A DNA stretch of 64,000 nt from Opacimonas sp002292215 (GCA_943846745.1 OX044360.1:1116001-1180000), one strand, 5' to 3'; numbered from the stretch's first letter, positions 35,760-45,217 are shown. Program-made: numbers and translations. The notes: generated by a model not told the origin, from the letters alone.

Positions 35760-36659
35760 ATGAGTGATACACGTAGGCTTCGAATTGCTATTCAAAAATC
35801 AGGTCGTTTATCTGACGACAGCATCGCACTATTAAAAGCGATTGGCGTAAAACTACAGATCCGTGATCGTCTATTAATTGCTCACTCAACCAACGAACCG
35901 ATTGATTTATTGCGCGTACGCGATGACGATATTCCCGGTCTTGTCATGGACGGTGTCGCTGATTTAGGTTTTATTGGCGAAAATGAACTAGAAGAAAAAA
36001 TGCTTGAGCGTAAAGCGTCTGGCAAACCGAGTGATTTTGTTACATTACGTCGCCTTGATTATGGTGGTTGTCGCTTGTCACTTGCGATACCTAATGAAAT
36101 GGAATATGCAGGTGTAACCTCTTTAGAAGGCAAAAAAGTCGCGACCACCTATCCGTATTTATTAGAGCGTTTTTTCAAAGAAAAAGGCGTCAACGCCCAA
36201 GCCGTGATGTTAACTGGTTCAGTAGAAGTCGCACCGCGTGCAGGCATTGCCGATGCCATCTGTGATTTAGTGTCAACGGGTGCAACGCTTGAAGCGAATG
36301 GCTTACAAGAAGCCGATGTCATTTTTGAATCTAAAGCGGTCTTGATCCAAAAATCAGCGCCATTAAGCGACGAAAAGCAAGCCATGATCAATCGTTTCTT
36401 ACCGCGCATGGATGGCGTGATGCAAGCCAAAGAAAGTAAATACATCATGTTACACGCGCCTAAAGCATACTTAGAACAAGTTAAAAGTTTATTACCTGGT
36501 GCAGAAAACCCAACGGTTTTACCGCTAGCACAAAATGATGAAACGGTTGCAATCCATGTTGTGAGCACAGAAACGTTATTCTGGACAACGATGGAAAAGC
36601 TAAAAGCGCTTGGATGTAGCAGTATCTTAGTGATGCCAATTGAAAAAATGATGGGTTAA
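35760..36659 (+). CDS. hisG: ATP phosphoribosyltransferase
   Basis: Catalyses the first step of histidine synthesis, joining ATP and PRPP. At 299 residues it is the long form with a C-terminal regulatory domain for feedback by histidine. N-terminal motif RLRIAIQKSGRL and the PRPP-binding segment DLVSTGATLEANGL are visible. A GAGAGG ribosome site precedes the ATG. It is the first structural gene after the attenuator. Confidence 0.97.
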   Translation: MSDTRRLRIAIQKSGRLSDDSIALLKAIGVKLQIRDRLLIAHSTNEPIDLLRVRDDDIPGLVMDGVADLGFIGENELEEKMLERKASGKPSDFVTLRRLDYGGCRLSLAIPNEMEYAGVTSLEGKKVATTYPYLLERFFKEKGVNAQAVMLTGSVEVAPRAGIADAICDLVSTGATLEANGLQEADVIFESKAVLIQKSAPLSDEKQAMINRFLPRMDGVMQAKESKYIMLHAPKAYLEQVKSLLPGAENPTVLPLAQNDETVAIHVVSTETLFWTTMEKLKALGCSSILVMPIEKMMG

Positions 36660-36671
36660 GAGGCGCAACAC

Positions 36672-37997
36672 ATGCTCATACAATGGTCCACACTGAACGA
36701 TGAACAACAAGTGCAAAGTTTGGCGCGCCCTGCGCAAACCAACAACCCACAGTTGTCAGAACAAGTTAGTGATATTATTGGTCGAATCGAGACTAACGGC
36801 GATAAGGCATTATTAGATTATACGTCTCGCTTTGATGGTATTAACTTAACGCAGGTCGCGTTGACAGAAGCAAACAAGGCCAGCTCACTAGCCTTGCTTG
36901 ATCCTGCGGTTAAAGCCTCTATTGATGTGGCATATCGTAATATCAAAGCATTTCATACGGCACAAATGCCCAATGATGTATTACTTGAAACTCAACCTGG
37001 TGTGGTCTGTGAACTCAAGCATGTAGCATTAGATGCCGTGGGTTTGTATATCCCAGGTGGCAGTGCCCCCTTGCCCTCTACCGTATTAATGTTAGGTACA
37101 ACAGCACAAGTTGCGGGCTGTCCACGAAAAGTATTAGTCAGTCCTCCCAATGCACAGCAATCACTTGCTCCAGAAATTTTATATGCTGCGAGCTTATGTG
37201 ATATTGATGAGATTTACTTGTGTGGCGGCGCTCAAGCCATTGCTGCTTTAGCACTTGGAACTGAGAGTATTGCCAAAGTCGATAAAATCTTTGGTCCTGG
37301 CAATAGCTATGTCACCGAAGCAAAGCAACAAGTAGTGATGCTGCCTGGCGGTCCTGCGATTGACATGCCAGCAGGTCCATCAGAGGTATTAGTGTTAGCA
37401 GATGCTGACGCAGATGCCGATTTTGTAGCGTCTGATTTACTATCCCAAGCCGAACATGGCAAAGATTCTCAAGCCATTTTAGTTACCGAATCATTGGTCC
37501 TTGCCCAAGCCGTGCAAGCAGCCGTTGCAAAGCAATTAACGCAATTATCACGTAAAGAAATTGCTGAACATGCAATGCAATATGCACGTTATATTGTGTG
37601 TGATTCAATTGATGAAGCGATTGCGGTGAGTAATCAATATGCTCCGGAACATTTAATTGTCCAAGTCGCGGATACAGATGCTGCCTTAGCAAAGCTTAAA
37701 TATGCAGGGTCTATTTTTGTCGGCGCGTATTCGCCTGAATCCGCAGGTGATTATGCTAGTGGCACTAACCATGTGTTACCGACTTATGGTTATTCACGTA
37801 ACTATTCCAGCTTAGGCTTAATGGATTTTATGCGTCGTTATACAGTGCAAACTTTATCCGCCCAAGGTTTACAGGATTTAGGACCGGATATTATTCGTAT
37901 CGCAGATGCAGAAGGTTTAGATGCGCATGCTAATGCTGTAGCGATCCGCCTCGCAAAACTGGCCGAAAATAACAAGCTTGCTGGAACACCGACATGA
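36672..37997 (+). CDS. hisD: Histidinol dehydrogenase
   Basis: A zinc enzyme that oxidises histidinol to histidine with two NAD+. The signature region IDMPAGPSEVLVLAD and the zinc-site DLLSQAEHGKDSQ are visible; the family catalytic segment PEHL follows. Length 441 residues. It starts 12 bases after hisG and overlaps hisC at its end. Confidence 0.97.
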   Translation: MLIQWSTLNDEQQVQSLARPAQTNNPQLSEQVSDIIGRIETNGDKALLDYTSRFDGINLTQVALTEANKASSLALLDPAVKASIDVAYRNIKAFHTAQMPNDVLLETQPGVVCELKHVALDAVGLYIPGGSAPLPSTVLMLGTTAQVAGCPRKVLVSPPNAQQSLAPEILYAASLCDIDEIYLCGGAQAIAALALGTESIAKVDKIFGPGNSYVTEAKQQVVMLPGGPAIDMPAGPSEVLVLADADADADFVASDLLSQAEHGKDSQAILVTESLVLAQAVQAAVAKQLTQLSRKEIAEHAMQYARYIVCDSIDEAIAVSNQYAPEHLIVQVADTDAALAKLKYAGSIFVGAYSPESAGDYASGTNHVLPTYGYSRNYSSLGLMDFMRRYTVQTLSAQGLQDLGPDIIRIADAEGLDAHANAVAIRLAKLAENNKLAGTPT

Positions 37998-39121
37998 GCA
38001 TAACCACATTTATCGCCAACAACATTGCTAAGCACGTTAAAGATTTAGTACCGTATGCGTCTGCTCGTCGATTATTTGCAGCCTCAGCACAAAGCAACGA
38101 TAGCCAAGTTCCTATATGGTTAAATGCGAATGAAGCGCCGACTAGTACTCAATACGAGTTGGATACCTCATTATATAATCGTTATCCAGATTGTCAGCCG
38201 GAGAAAGTAATCAGTGCTTATGCGCAATATGCAGGCGTTAGCAAAGACCAAGTATTAGTGTCACGCGGCGCAGATGAAGGGATCGAGTTACTGATCCGAG
38301 CATTTTGTAACCCTGTTACCGATCATGTGTTAATTTGCCCGCCGACTTACGGTATGTATGCCATCAGTGCCCGCACCTGTAATGTTGGCGTCAAAACCGT
38401 GCCTTTGATTAATAATGACTTAGGCGACTTCCAACTCGATGTTGCTAACATTATTGCTGCCAGTGCCAATGTGAAATTAGTGTTTATCTGCGCGCCCAAT
38501 AATCCAACAGGCACGCTGCCATCACGTTTGGATATTGAAACGATTATTCAACATTATGCGCAGACGGCATTAGTGGTCATTGATGAAGCCTACATCGAAT
38601 TTACTGATGAGCCGCATTTATCTTTATTAGCCCAATATCCCAATGTCGTCGTATTACGCACGTTATCCAAAGCCTTTGCATTGGCGGGCTTGCGTTGTGG
38701 TTTTACGTTAGCACAACCGGATATCATCCATGAACTGCTTAAAGTCATTGCACCCTACCCACTTTCAGCCCCCGTTGCAGATATTGCTGCACAAGCTTTA
38801 TCAGCACAAGGGTTAAGACGGATGCGTGAGCAAGTCACCACTATTTTACACGAACAAGTCGCACTGGTTGATGTACTTGCGAGTATCGGAGATATTGAAT
38901 TAGTCGGTGCACAAACCGGTAATTTCATCTTGTTCCGCACTATGCACAAAGATGCACTCATGCAATTTTTGGTACATCACAAGGTCTTTATCCGGGACCA
39001 ATCCAAACAACAACAATTGGAAAACTGTTTACGCATTAGTACTGGTAGTGCCGCTGAAAATGCGCGTTTATTAGAACTCATTACCCAGTTTTATCAAATT
39101 CAGGAAGTAACCTCATTATGA
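37994..39121 (+). CDS. hisC: Histidinol-phosphate aminotransferase
   Basis: A PLP enzyme of fold type I; the lysine binding PLP is in RTLSKAFALAGLRCG, and CAPNNPTG is the conserved substrate-loop motif. Length 375 residues. The start overlaps the hisD stop and the end overlaps hisB, both by four bases. The N-terminus is a little longer than E. coli HisC. Confidence 0.96.
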   Translation: MSITTFIANNIAKHVKDLVPYASARRLFAASAQSNDSQVPIWLNANEAPTSTQYELDTSLYNRYPDCQPEKVISAYAQYAGVSKDQVLVSRGADEGIELLIRAFCNPVTDHVLICPPTYGMYAISARTCNVGVKTVPLINNDLGDFQLDVANIIAASANVKLVFICAPNNPTGTLPSRLDIETIIQHYAQTALVVIDEAYIEFTDEPHLSLLAQYPNVVVLRTLSKAFALAGLRCGFTLAQPDIIHELLKVIAPYPLSAPVADIAAQALSAQGLRRMREQVTTILHEQVALVDVLASIGDIELVGAQTGNFILFRTMHKDALMQFLVHHKVFIRDQSKQQQLENCLRISTGSAAENARLLELITQFYQIQEVTSL

Positions 39122-40200
39122 GCAATTCAAGCTTAGCACAACCGATTTTATTTATTGACCGTGATGGAACATTGGTTGAAGAGCCACCCGTAGATAAACA
39201 ACTCGACACATTAGCTAAACTCGTCTTTGAGCCGAATGTCATCCCTGTTTTATTACGTTTACAAGCTGCTGGGTTTCGTTTGGTGATGGTCTCTAATCAG
39301 GATGGTTTGGGAACGGATAGTTTCCCGCAAGCAGATTTTGATTTACCTCATAATGCGATGATGAATATTTTTGCCACGCAAGGGGTCACGTTTGATGATG
39401 TGTTGATTTGTCCACATTTCCCTGAAGACAATTGCACCTGTCGCAAACCTCACCTAGGCTTGGTCAAAGACTACCTACAACAAGGTCGCATTGATTTTAC
39501 GCGTTCGTATGTCATTGGTGATCGCATTACCGATGTACAGTTAGCAGAAAATATGGGAATTAAGAGTTTTCAATATAACCCTCAGACCCTTAACTGGAAT
39601 GATATTGAACGTGCATTGTTATTCAATGATCGCATCGCCACTGTTGAGCGCAATACGTCTGAAACCAAAATTTTAGTAGAAGTAAACCTCGACCAACAAC
39701 GTCCTTCTGAGATCAGTACTGGGATTGGCTTTTTTGACCATATGCTCGATCAGATAGCAACACATGGTGGCATTTATCTCAAAGTCCAAGTGCAAGGTGA
39801 CTTGCACATTGATGACCATCATACCGTTGAAGATACCGCATTGGCATTAGGTGCATGTTTAAAACAAGCGATCGGCAATAAACGCGGCATTGGTCGTTAT
39901 GGCTTTGCTTTACCGATGGATGAGTGCCGTGCAGAGTGTCTAATGGACATTTCTAATCGCCCAATATTAAAATTTGATGCAAACTTTACTGAAGCAAAAG
40001 TCGGCGAACTGGCAACGCAAATGGTAGAACACTTTTTCTTTTCTTTGGCGCAAAGTTTAGGACTGTCATTACACCTGTCGGTGTCAGATGGTAATGCACA
40101 TCACCAAGTAGAAGGCATATTCAAAGCCTTTTCACGTGCATTTAGAATGGCTATCAAGAAAGACGGTGATGCCTTACCTAGTTCAAAAGGAGCCTTGTAA
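39118..40200 (+). CDS. hisB: Bifunctional histidinol-phosphatase/imidazoleglycerol-phosphate dehydratase
   Basis: A fused enzyme for steps 6 and 8 of the pathway. The N-terminal HAD phosphatase domain has FIDRDGT with D14 and D16 and a zinc-binding CPHFPEDNCTC loop. The dehydratase domain (about residues 165-360) has the metal-binding histidine motifs FFDHMLDQIATHGG, DDHHTVEDTA and GNAHHQVEG. Length 360 residues, as in enterobacterial HisB. Confidence 0.97.
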   Translation: MSNSSLAQPILFIDRDGTLVEEPPVDKQLDTLAKLVFEPNVIPVLLRLQAAGFRLVMVSNQDGLGTDSFPQADFDLPHNAMMNIFATQGVTFDDVLICPHFPEDNCTCRKPHLGLVKDYLQQGRIDFTRSYVIGDRITDVQLAENMGIKSFQYNPQTLNWNDIERALLFNDRIATVERNTSETKILVEVNLDQQRPSEISTGIGFFDHMLDQIATHGGIYLKVQVQGDLHIDDHHTVEDTALALGACLKQAIGNKRGIGRYGFALPMDECRAECLMDISNRPILKFDANFTEAKVGELATQMVEHFFFSLAQSLGLSLHLSVSDGNAHHQVEGIFKAFSRAFRMAIKKDGDALPSSKGAL

Positions 40201-40844
40201 TGACAGCAGGTTCTTCGGCGGCCATAAAACGACAAAACATTGTCATTATTGATACGGGTTGCGCCAATATTTCTTCGGTTAAATTTGCATTAGAACGCTT
40301 ACATGTAGCCGTCACCGTATCGGATGATCCTGCGGTGATTAAGGCCTCTGACAAAGCCTTTTTGCCCGGTGTCGGTTCGGCGCAAAACGCGATCGCTTCT
40401 ATCGCTAACAAAGGCTTGATTGAGACAATTCAAGGCTTAACTCAGCCAGTATTAGGGGTATGCTTAGGTATGCAACTAATGACGACAATGTCCCAAGAAA
40501 GTGGACTACATAGCACCGATAACGTGCTGTGTTTAGATCTCATCCCTGGTAAAGTAGAGCGTATGCAAGTGGGCGACTTACGTTTGCCACACATGGGTTG
40601 GAATACCGTTAATCCCGTTAACCCGGCTAACAACCCATTGTTTAAAGGGATTGGTAATGGTACGTATTTTTACTTTGTGCATGGTTACGCTGTGCCAGTA
40701 TATGAGCACACGTTAGCAGCCTGCGAATATGGTACGGCGTTTAGTGCGGCAATTCATAAAGATAATTTCTATGGCGTGCAGTTCCACCCAGAACGCAGCG
40801 GTGATGCTGGAGCACATTTATTAGAGAACTTTGTTAATCTTTGA
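40200..40844 (+). CDS. hisH: Imidazole glycerol phosphate synthase glutaminase subunit
   Basis: A class I glutamine amidotransferase that feeds ammonia to HisF. The nucleophile is C88 in GVCLGMQ, and the His-Glu pair is in FHPERSG. Length 214 residues; the start overlaps the hisB stop. It is the last gene of the first his block, because a minus-strand methyltransferase gene follows. Confidence 0.96.
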   Translation: MTAGSSAAIKRQNIVIIDTGCANISSVKFALERLHVAVTVSDDPAVIKASDKAFLPGVGSAQNAIASIANKGLIETIQGLTQPVLGVCLGMQLMTTMSQESGLHSTDNVLCLDLIPGKVERMQVGDLRLPHMGWNTVNPVNPANNPLFKGIGNGTYFYFVHGYAVPVYEHTLAACEYGTAFSAAIHKDNFYGVQFHPERSGDAGAHLLENFVNL

Positions 40845-40846
40845 GC

Positions 40847-41560
40847 CTATTTGCCCATACTCAACAAAATATTCGAATGAATGGGATCTGCCAATAAACA
40901 CTCACAATTTGCAAAGCCGACATCAAACGCCATGCTTTCAAGTTTAGTGCGCGTGCTAGGAAAATCACTACTGCGAACATGCGTATTCAATAACGCAGTT
41001 TCATGCTCGTCTAATGCGTGCCAATGGGTCAAAGTCGGCGCTAGATATCGGTCAAGGTATGTTTCGCGAGTTTCATTTTCTTGCTGATAAACATCAATCA
41101 AATAAAACCGACCATGGGGTTTTAGCAATTGCTTGATATTGGCAAACAACTTGGCTTTGGTTTCATCTTGCACATGATGCAACGCAAACCCTGAAAAAAT
41201 AACATCAAACTGCCCTATTTGCTCCTGAGTTAATTGCTCAATTGCTGCGACAAAGTCATCATTCATCAACGTCACAGCACAATTTAATGACCCCACATTC
41301 TTAGGCACTAACTCCAAGGCTTCTTTTGATAAGTCGATACCAGTGTAAGATTGTAGGGCTGATGTTTGCAAAAAAGCCGCTAAGGTTTGTGCATCACCAC
41401 AACCTATATCAAGTAAATCAAGTGACTGGTCAGGAAAATGTGTCACTAAAGAACCCTCAAGCAGTCCAAAAACAGCTTGATGCCCCATGTAATCATGTTG
41501 GAGTATTTTTTGATAAATAGTCCAATGCTGATTGAAGATATGGTTATAGTCAGTGGTCAT
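40847..41560 (-). CDS. Class I SAM-dependent methyltransferase, unknown substrate
   Basis: A 237-residue methyltransferase with motif I LLDIGCGDAQT (residues 49-59), followed by GIDLSKEAL and a FALHHVQDETK segment typical of Methyltransf_12/25-like enzymes. It lies tail to tail with hisH (stops two bases apart) and is transcribed away from hisA, thus splitting the his genes. Nothing shows what it methylates or that it serves histidine synthesis. Confidence 0.8.
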   Translation of the reverse strand: MTTDYNHIFNQHWTIYQKILQHDYMGHQAVFGLLEGSLVTHFPDQSLDLLDIGCGDAQTLAAFLQTSALQSYTGIDLSKEALELVPKNVGSLNCAVTLMNDDFVAAIEQLTQEQIGQFDVIFSGFALHHVQDETKAKLFANIKQLLKPHGRFYLIDVYQQENETRETYLDRYLAPTLTHWHALDEHETALLNTHVRSSDFPSTRTKLESMAFDVGFANCECLLADPIHSNILLSMGK

Positions 41561-41639
41561 TCTATGCGACTCATAATAGTAAACATTGGCTAAATCATAC
41601 GATAAGATGTTTAAGCAAGCAATCAGCGCGTACGGGAGG

Positions 41640-41668
41640 ATGATCTCGATAACACTTTGACGTATAAT
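41640..41668 (+). promoter_or_regulatory. Possible promoter of hisA
   Basis: A perfect TATAAT at 41663-41668 lies 38 bases upstream of hisA; the -35 region 17 bases before it is weak. A promoter here is expected, because the opposite-strand gene cuts hisA off from hisH. Confidence 0.45.
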
Positions 41669-41705
41669 CCTAACCCTAATCCATTTTCAATTATTAATAC
41701 TAATC

Positions 41706-42437
41706 ATGATTATACCTGCTATTGACCTTATTGATGGCTCAGTCGTTCGTCTTTATCAAGGCGACTATGACCAAAAAACCCAATACCAATTAGACCCCGT
41801 TCAAGTCGTGCATGACTATGCTGATGCTGGCGCTCAGTGGTTACATATTGTCGATTTAACCGGTGCCAAAGATGTGCAAAAACGTCAACTGACCTTAATA
41901 AAAGCAATGGTTGATACCGGTCGTATGTCTTTTCAAGCTGGTGGTGGTATTCGTACTGAAGATGACGTCAAAGGGCTATTAGATATCGGTGTTAAACGTG
42001 TCGTTATTGGTTCATTAGCCGTAAAAGAGCCTGAATTGGTTAAATCATGGATCGTAAAATACGGTCCAGAAGCGATTGTTTTGGCGCTAGATGTCAACAT
42101 CAACAGTGAAGGCAAAAAGTGTATCGCCACTCACGGTTGGCAAGAAGACTCGGGTGTAGAAATCGAAGGGCTGCTTGAAAATATGTTATCCGTTGGTGCA
42201 AAGCATGTTTTGTGCACCGATATTAGCCGTGATGGTACGCTTCAAGGGGCTAATGCTGAGCTATATGCTGAAATGAAAGCGGCATTCCCTAGTGTGGTAT
42301 GGCAGGCATCCGGCGGTATCGGTTCTTTGGATGATATTGAACGACTAAAACCAACCCATGTCGATGGTGTTATTTTAGGTCGCGCCTTATTAGAGGGTAA
42401 ATTTACGCTAGCAGAAGCATTGGCGGTTTGGCAGTAA
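41706..42437 (+). CDS. hisA: ProFAR isomerase HisA
   Basis: A (beta-alpha)8 barrel enzyme that isomerises the phosphoribosylformimino aminoimidazole carboxamide ribotide intermediate. The start MIIPAIDLIDGSVVRLYQGD holds the catalytic Asp8, and the C-terminal phosphate-binding ASGGIGSLDD is visible. Length 243 residues. It is the first gene after the methyltransferase insertion. Confidence 0.96.
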   Translation: MIIPAIDLIDGSVVRLYQGDYDQKTQYQLDPVQVVHDYADAGAQWLHIVDLTGAKDVQKRQLTLIKAMVDTGRMSFQAGGGIRTEDDVKGLLDIGVKRVVIGSLAVKEPELVKSWIVKYGPEAIVLALDVNINSEGKKCIATHGWQEDSGVEIEGLLENMLSVGAKHVLCTDISRDGTLQGANAELYAEMKAAFPSVVWQASGGIGSLDDIERLKPTHVDGVILGRALLEGKFTLAEALAVWQ

Positions 42438-42472
42438 ATATTTAATCTTGACACACTTTTGTTGCGAACGAC

Positions 42473-42501
42473 TATGTTTAGGATCGTGCTTAGGATATAA
42501 T
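42473..42501 (+). promoter_or_regulatory. Weak promoter candidate before hisF
   Basis: TATAAT at 42496-42501 lies 30 bases before hisF in a 93-base gap; an isolated TTGACA at 42448 is too far from it to pair. Read-through from hisA is also possible. Confidence 0.3.
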
Positions 42502-42530
42502 TTGTTTAATTAAGTTTGATAAGAGAAATT

Positions 42531-43307
42531 ATGTTAGCACGACGCATTATTCCCTGTTTAGATGTCCGTGATGGTAAAGTCGTCAAAGGTGTCAAATTCC
42601 GTAACCATGAAATCATTGGTGACATTGTGCCACTCGCTAAGCAATATGCTGAAGCAGGTGCTGATGAGCTGGTATTTTATGATATCACGGCCTCTAGTGA
42701 TGCGCGTGTCGTTGATAAAAGCTGGGTAGAACGTATCGCCCAAGTCATTGATATTCCATTCTGTGTTGCAGGTGGGATAAAATCTGTCGAAGACGCTGGC
42801 AAAATATTAGCGATGGGCGCAGATAAAATATCCATCAACTCCCCTGCTCTTGCTAACCCTGAACTGATTACGCAACTGCATGATGCGTATGGCCAACAAT
42901 GTATCGTTATTGGTATTGATAGTCATTTTAATGAAGCCACCGGCAAGTATGAAGTCTACCAGTTTACCGGTGATGAAACTCGCACCCAACAAACGCATTG
43001 GGAAACAGCCGATTGGGTAACAGAAGTGCAAAAACGTGGCGCGGGTGAAATTGTCTTAAACTGTATGAATCAAGATGGCGTGCGTCAAGGATATGATCTC
43101 ACGCAACTTAAAGCGATTCGCAAAATTTGCCATGTTCCTCTCATTGCCTCAGGCGGTGCGGGTAAAATACACCATTTTGCTGATGTATTTAAAGAAGCCG
43201 ACGTTGATGGCGCATTAGCCGCATCAGTATTTCACAAAGCGATTATTAATATTGCAGAGCTGAAGACGTATTTGCATAACGAAACTATTTGTATGAGAAC
43301 TGTATGA
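42531..43307 (+). CDS. hisF: Imidazole glycerol phosphate synthase cyclase subunit
   Basis: The cyclase partner of HisH. The start is ATG 42531, giving the canonical MLARRIIPCLDVRDGKVVKG; the frame is open for five more codons, but AAGAGAA upstream of 42531 is a ribosome site. Catalytic Asp11 is in CLDVRDG, and the phosphate site ASGGAG is near the C-terminus. Length 258 residues. The end overlaps hisI. Confidence 0.96.
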   Translation: MLARRIIPCLDVRDGKVVKGVKFRNHEIIGDIVPLAKQYAEAGADELVFYDITASSDARVVDKSWVERIAQVIDIPFCVAGGIKSVEDAGKILAMGADKISINSPALANPELITQLHDAYGQQCIVIGIDSHFNEATGKYEVYQFTGDETRTQQTHWETADWVTEVQKRGAGEIVLNCMNQDGVRQGYDLTQLKAIRKICHVPLIASGGAGKIHHFADVFKEADVDGALAASVFHKAIINIAELKTYLHNETICMRTV

Positions 43308-43921
43308 TCATTACCACCGAAAACACCGCTCAAGTTGCTTGGGCAAAAATGGATAATCTGGTTCCAGCCATTGTTCAGGATGCTATTACTGGCAAAGTCC
43401 TTATGCAAGGTTACATGGATGAAGCAGCACTATCGCATACATTAGAAACTGGACATGTGACCTTCTTTAGTCGCTCTAAGCAACGTTTATGGACCAAAGG
43501 TGAAACCTCAGGTAACACCTTAAATTTAGTCCAAATAGAAAGTGATTGCGATCATGACAGCTTGTTAGTATTAGCCCATCCTAATGGCCCTACTTGCCAT
43601 ACGGGTGCAGAAGCGTGTTGGTTTGATAATGGACAGAGTGATTATACGTTTATTGCTGATCTCGAAAAACTGATTGCTTCACGCAAAGGTGCCGATCCGA
43701 AATCGAGCTACACGGCTCATTTATACGCTAGTGGCATTAAACGTATAGCACAAAAAGTCGGTGAAGAAGGTGTGGAAACAGCACTAGCTGCCACTGTTGC
43801 TGACTTAGATGAGTTGAAAAATGAATCTGCTGATTTGATGTATCACTTATTAGTACTATTACAAGCATCAGGTTTATCGATGCAAGATGTCGTCGGCGTA
43901 CTACGCGAGCGTCACAAATAA
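43304..43921 (+). CDS. hisI: Bifunctional phosphoribosyl-AMP cyclohydrolase/phosphoribosyl-ATP pyrophosphatase
   Basis: A fused HisIE enzyme for steps 2 and 3. The cyclohydrolase domain has VLMQGYMDEAAL, TFFSRSKQRLWTKGETSGN, and zinc ligands in DCDHD and CHTG; the pyrophosphatase domain has KVGEEGVETALA and NESADLMYHLL. The start ATG 43304 overlaps the hisF stop (ATGA) and gives 205 residues. Confidence 0.96.
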   Translation: MIITTENTAQVAWAKMDNLVPAIVQDAITGKVLMQGYMDEAALSHTLETGHVTFFSRSKQRLWTKGETSGNTLNLVQIESDCDHDSLLVLAHPNGPTCHTGAEACWFDNGQSDYTFIADLEKLIASRKGADPKSSYTAHLYASGIKRIAQKVGEEGVETALAATVADLDELKNESADLMYHLLVLLQASGLSMQDVVGVLRERHK

Positions 43922-43943
43922 AATTAAATTTTTTATTTTTTAT

Positions 43944-43974
43944 CCCTTGAAAAGCGTTTAGTCAGTACTATATC
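43944..43974 (+). promoter_or_regulatory. Sigma-32-type promoter of the hsp20 gene
   Basis: CCCTTGAAA at 43944-43952 matches the heat-shock -35 element; about 14 bases later CTATAT is a weaker match to the -10 element. It lies about 120 bases before the start codon. Confidence 0.55.
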
Positions 43975-43981
43975 TATTTTA

Positions 43982-44069
43982 TCGGTGCTCAATAGAGGCC
44001 GATACAACCGCCGCCGAATTATCGGGGCACATAAATTAACATATTGCTTAAATTTATTAGGATATGACT
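43982..44069 (+). promoter_or_regulatory. Possible ROSE-like RNA thermometer
   Basis: The 5' untranslated region can fold into a hairpin closed by GTGCTC and GGGCAC (about 43986-44032), and TTGCT at 44044-44048 lies just before the AGGA ribosome site at 44059-44062. ROSE elements of hsp20 genes use a U(U/C)GCU motif to mask the ribosome site. Confidence 0.45.
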
Positions 44070-44525
44070 ATGCGTACTATCGATCTATCTCCACTTTACC
44101 GTTCTTTCATTGGTTCTGACCACCTTGCTTCTATGCTAGATGCCGCGGCCAAAAATGAAAAACAAACCACCTATCCGCCATACAACATTGAGTTGGTAAG
44201 CGAAGACAAATACCGTATCACCATGGCAATCGCCGGCTTCAGTGAATCCGATGTTGAGATTGTGGTACAAGAAAATACACTGGTAGTAACCGGGAATAAA
44301 CCTACCGTTAATACTGACAATAGTACTAACGAATCAGCGAAACAATATTTACACAAAGGTATTTCTGAACGAAACTTTGAACGTAAATTCCAGCTTGGCG
44401 ATCATGTCAAAGTACTGCATGCCGATATGCAGAATGGCTTATTAAACATTGATTTAGAACGCGTTATTCCTGAGGCTAAAAAACCTCGTAAGATTGAAAT
44501 CGGTTCTCGTTTACTCGAAAACTAG
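44070..44525 (+). CDS. Small heat shock protein, IbpA-like
   Basis: An alpha-crystallin-domain holdase of 151 residues. The N-terminus MRTIDLSPLYRSFIGSDHL resembles E. coli IbpA; the alpha-crystallin domain spans about residues 36-140 with the AGFSESDVEI and ISERNFERKFQLGDHV segments, and an I-E-I-like tail ends the protein. ATG 44070 is chosen over 44064 because AGGA at 44059-44062 has proper spacing to it. A heat-shock promoter and thermometer are upstream, and a terminator follows. Confidence 0.93.
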   Translation: MRTIDLSPLYRSFIGSDHLASMLDAAAKNEKQTTYPPYNIELVSEDKYRITMAIAGFSESDVEIVVQENTLVVTGNKPTVNTDNSTNESAKQYLHKGISERNFERKFQLGDHVKVLHADMQNGLLNIDLERVIPEAKKPRKIEIGSRLLEN

Positions 44526-44552
44526 TTAAAATCTTCAACCTATGTGTGTGAT

Positions 44553-44579
44553 AAAGGCAGCTGGTGAGCTGCCTTTTTT
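44553..44579 (+). terminator. Terminator of the hsp20 gene
   Basis: A perfect ten-base stem (AAAGGCAGCT with AGCTGCCTTT) with a four-base loop and a T run. Confidence 0.9.
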
Positions 44580-44602
44580 ATAGGTTCACTATTTAAATTC
44601 GA

Positions 44603-44995
44603 TTAGTACAACAAATATAAATTACACAAAGACAAAACGAGTATAGATAAGTATGTGGCAATCATGCCAACCATACGCTGCCAATTTTCACCCGCAAAAT
44701 GACGAATACCATAAGCATGAGCTAAACGGCCAAATATCAATAACATCGCACTACCGTGTAACACGTATTCATGCACATCATTGAGTTCGGCAACCGCTAG
44801 TAATAATAAAGCGATAGGCGTATATTCAACAAAATTACCAAACATACGTACATTTCTGAACAAGATGGGATTACCGTCTTTACCGTCTGAGATAATCTCT
44901 TTATCACGAATACGCACTTGCACAACTAAGAACGATAAATACAGTAAAATAAGTCCTGCAATACTGACGTAAAAACCCGTAATTGGAATGATCAT
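44603..44995 (-). CDS. MAPEG-family membrane protein
   Basis: A 130-residue protein with four hydrophobic segments and the MAPEG pattern (RNVRMFGNFVEYTPIALLLLA near the middle, GRLAHAYG in the third segment). The family includes membrane glutathione transferases; bacterial members are poorly characterised. It is monocistronic, convergent with hsp20, and 222 bases from the divergent msr gene. Confidence 0.85.
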   Translation of the reverse strand: MIIPITGFYVSIAGLILLYLSFLVVQVRIRDKEIISDGKDGNPILFRNVRMFGNFVEYTPIALLLLAVAELNDVHEYVLHGSAMLLIFGRLAHAYGIRHFAGENWQRMVGMIATYLSILVLSLCNLYLLY

Positions 44996-45217
44996 AATAT
45001 TTCCTTTGTATGGTATGAGCAGTGCTATACCTTTGTTATTTTTTAATGCGTTATATTTTAACGTTGTAATTCGAGATGCATAGCATAGTGGTATTTAGCC
45101 CATTTTAATAGTCTGCATGTAAGGTTATTCATAATATTAATTGACCTGCAATGAAAGAAAACACGTATATTAAAGGTCTATATATTAGACAACACCCTTA
45201 TTCTCTGGAGTCATACT

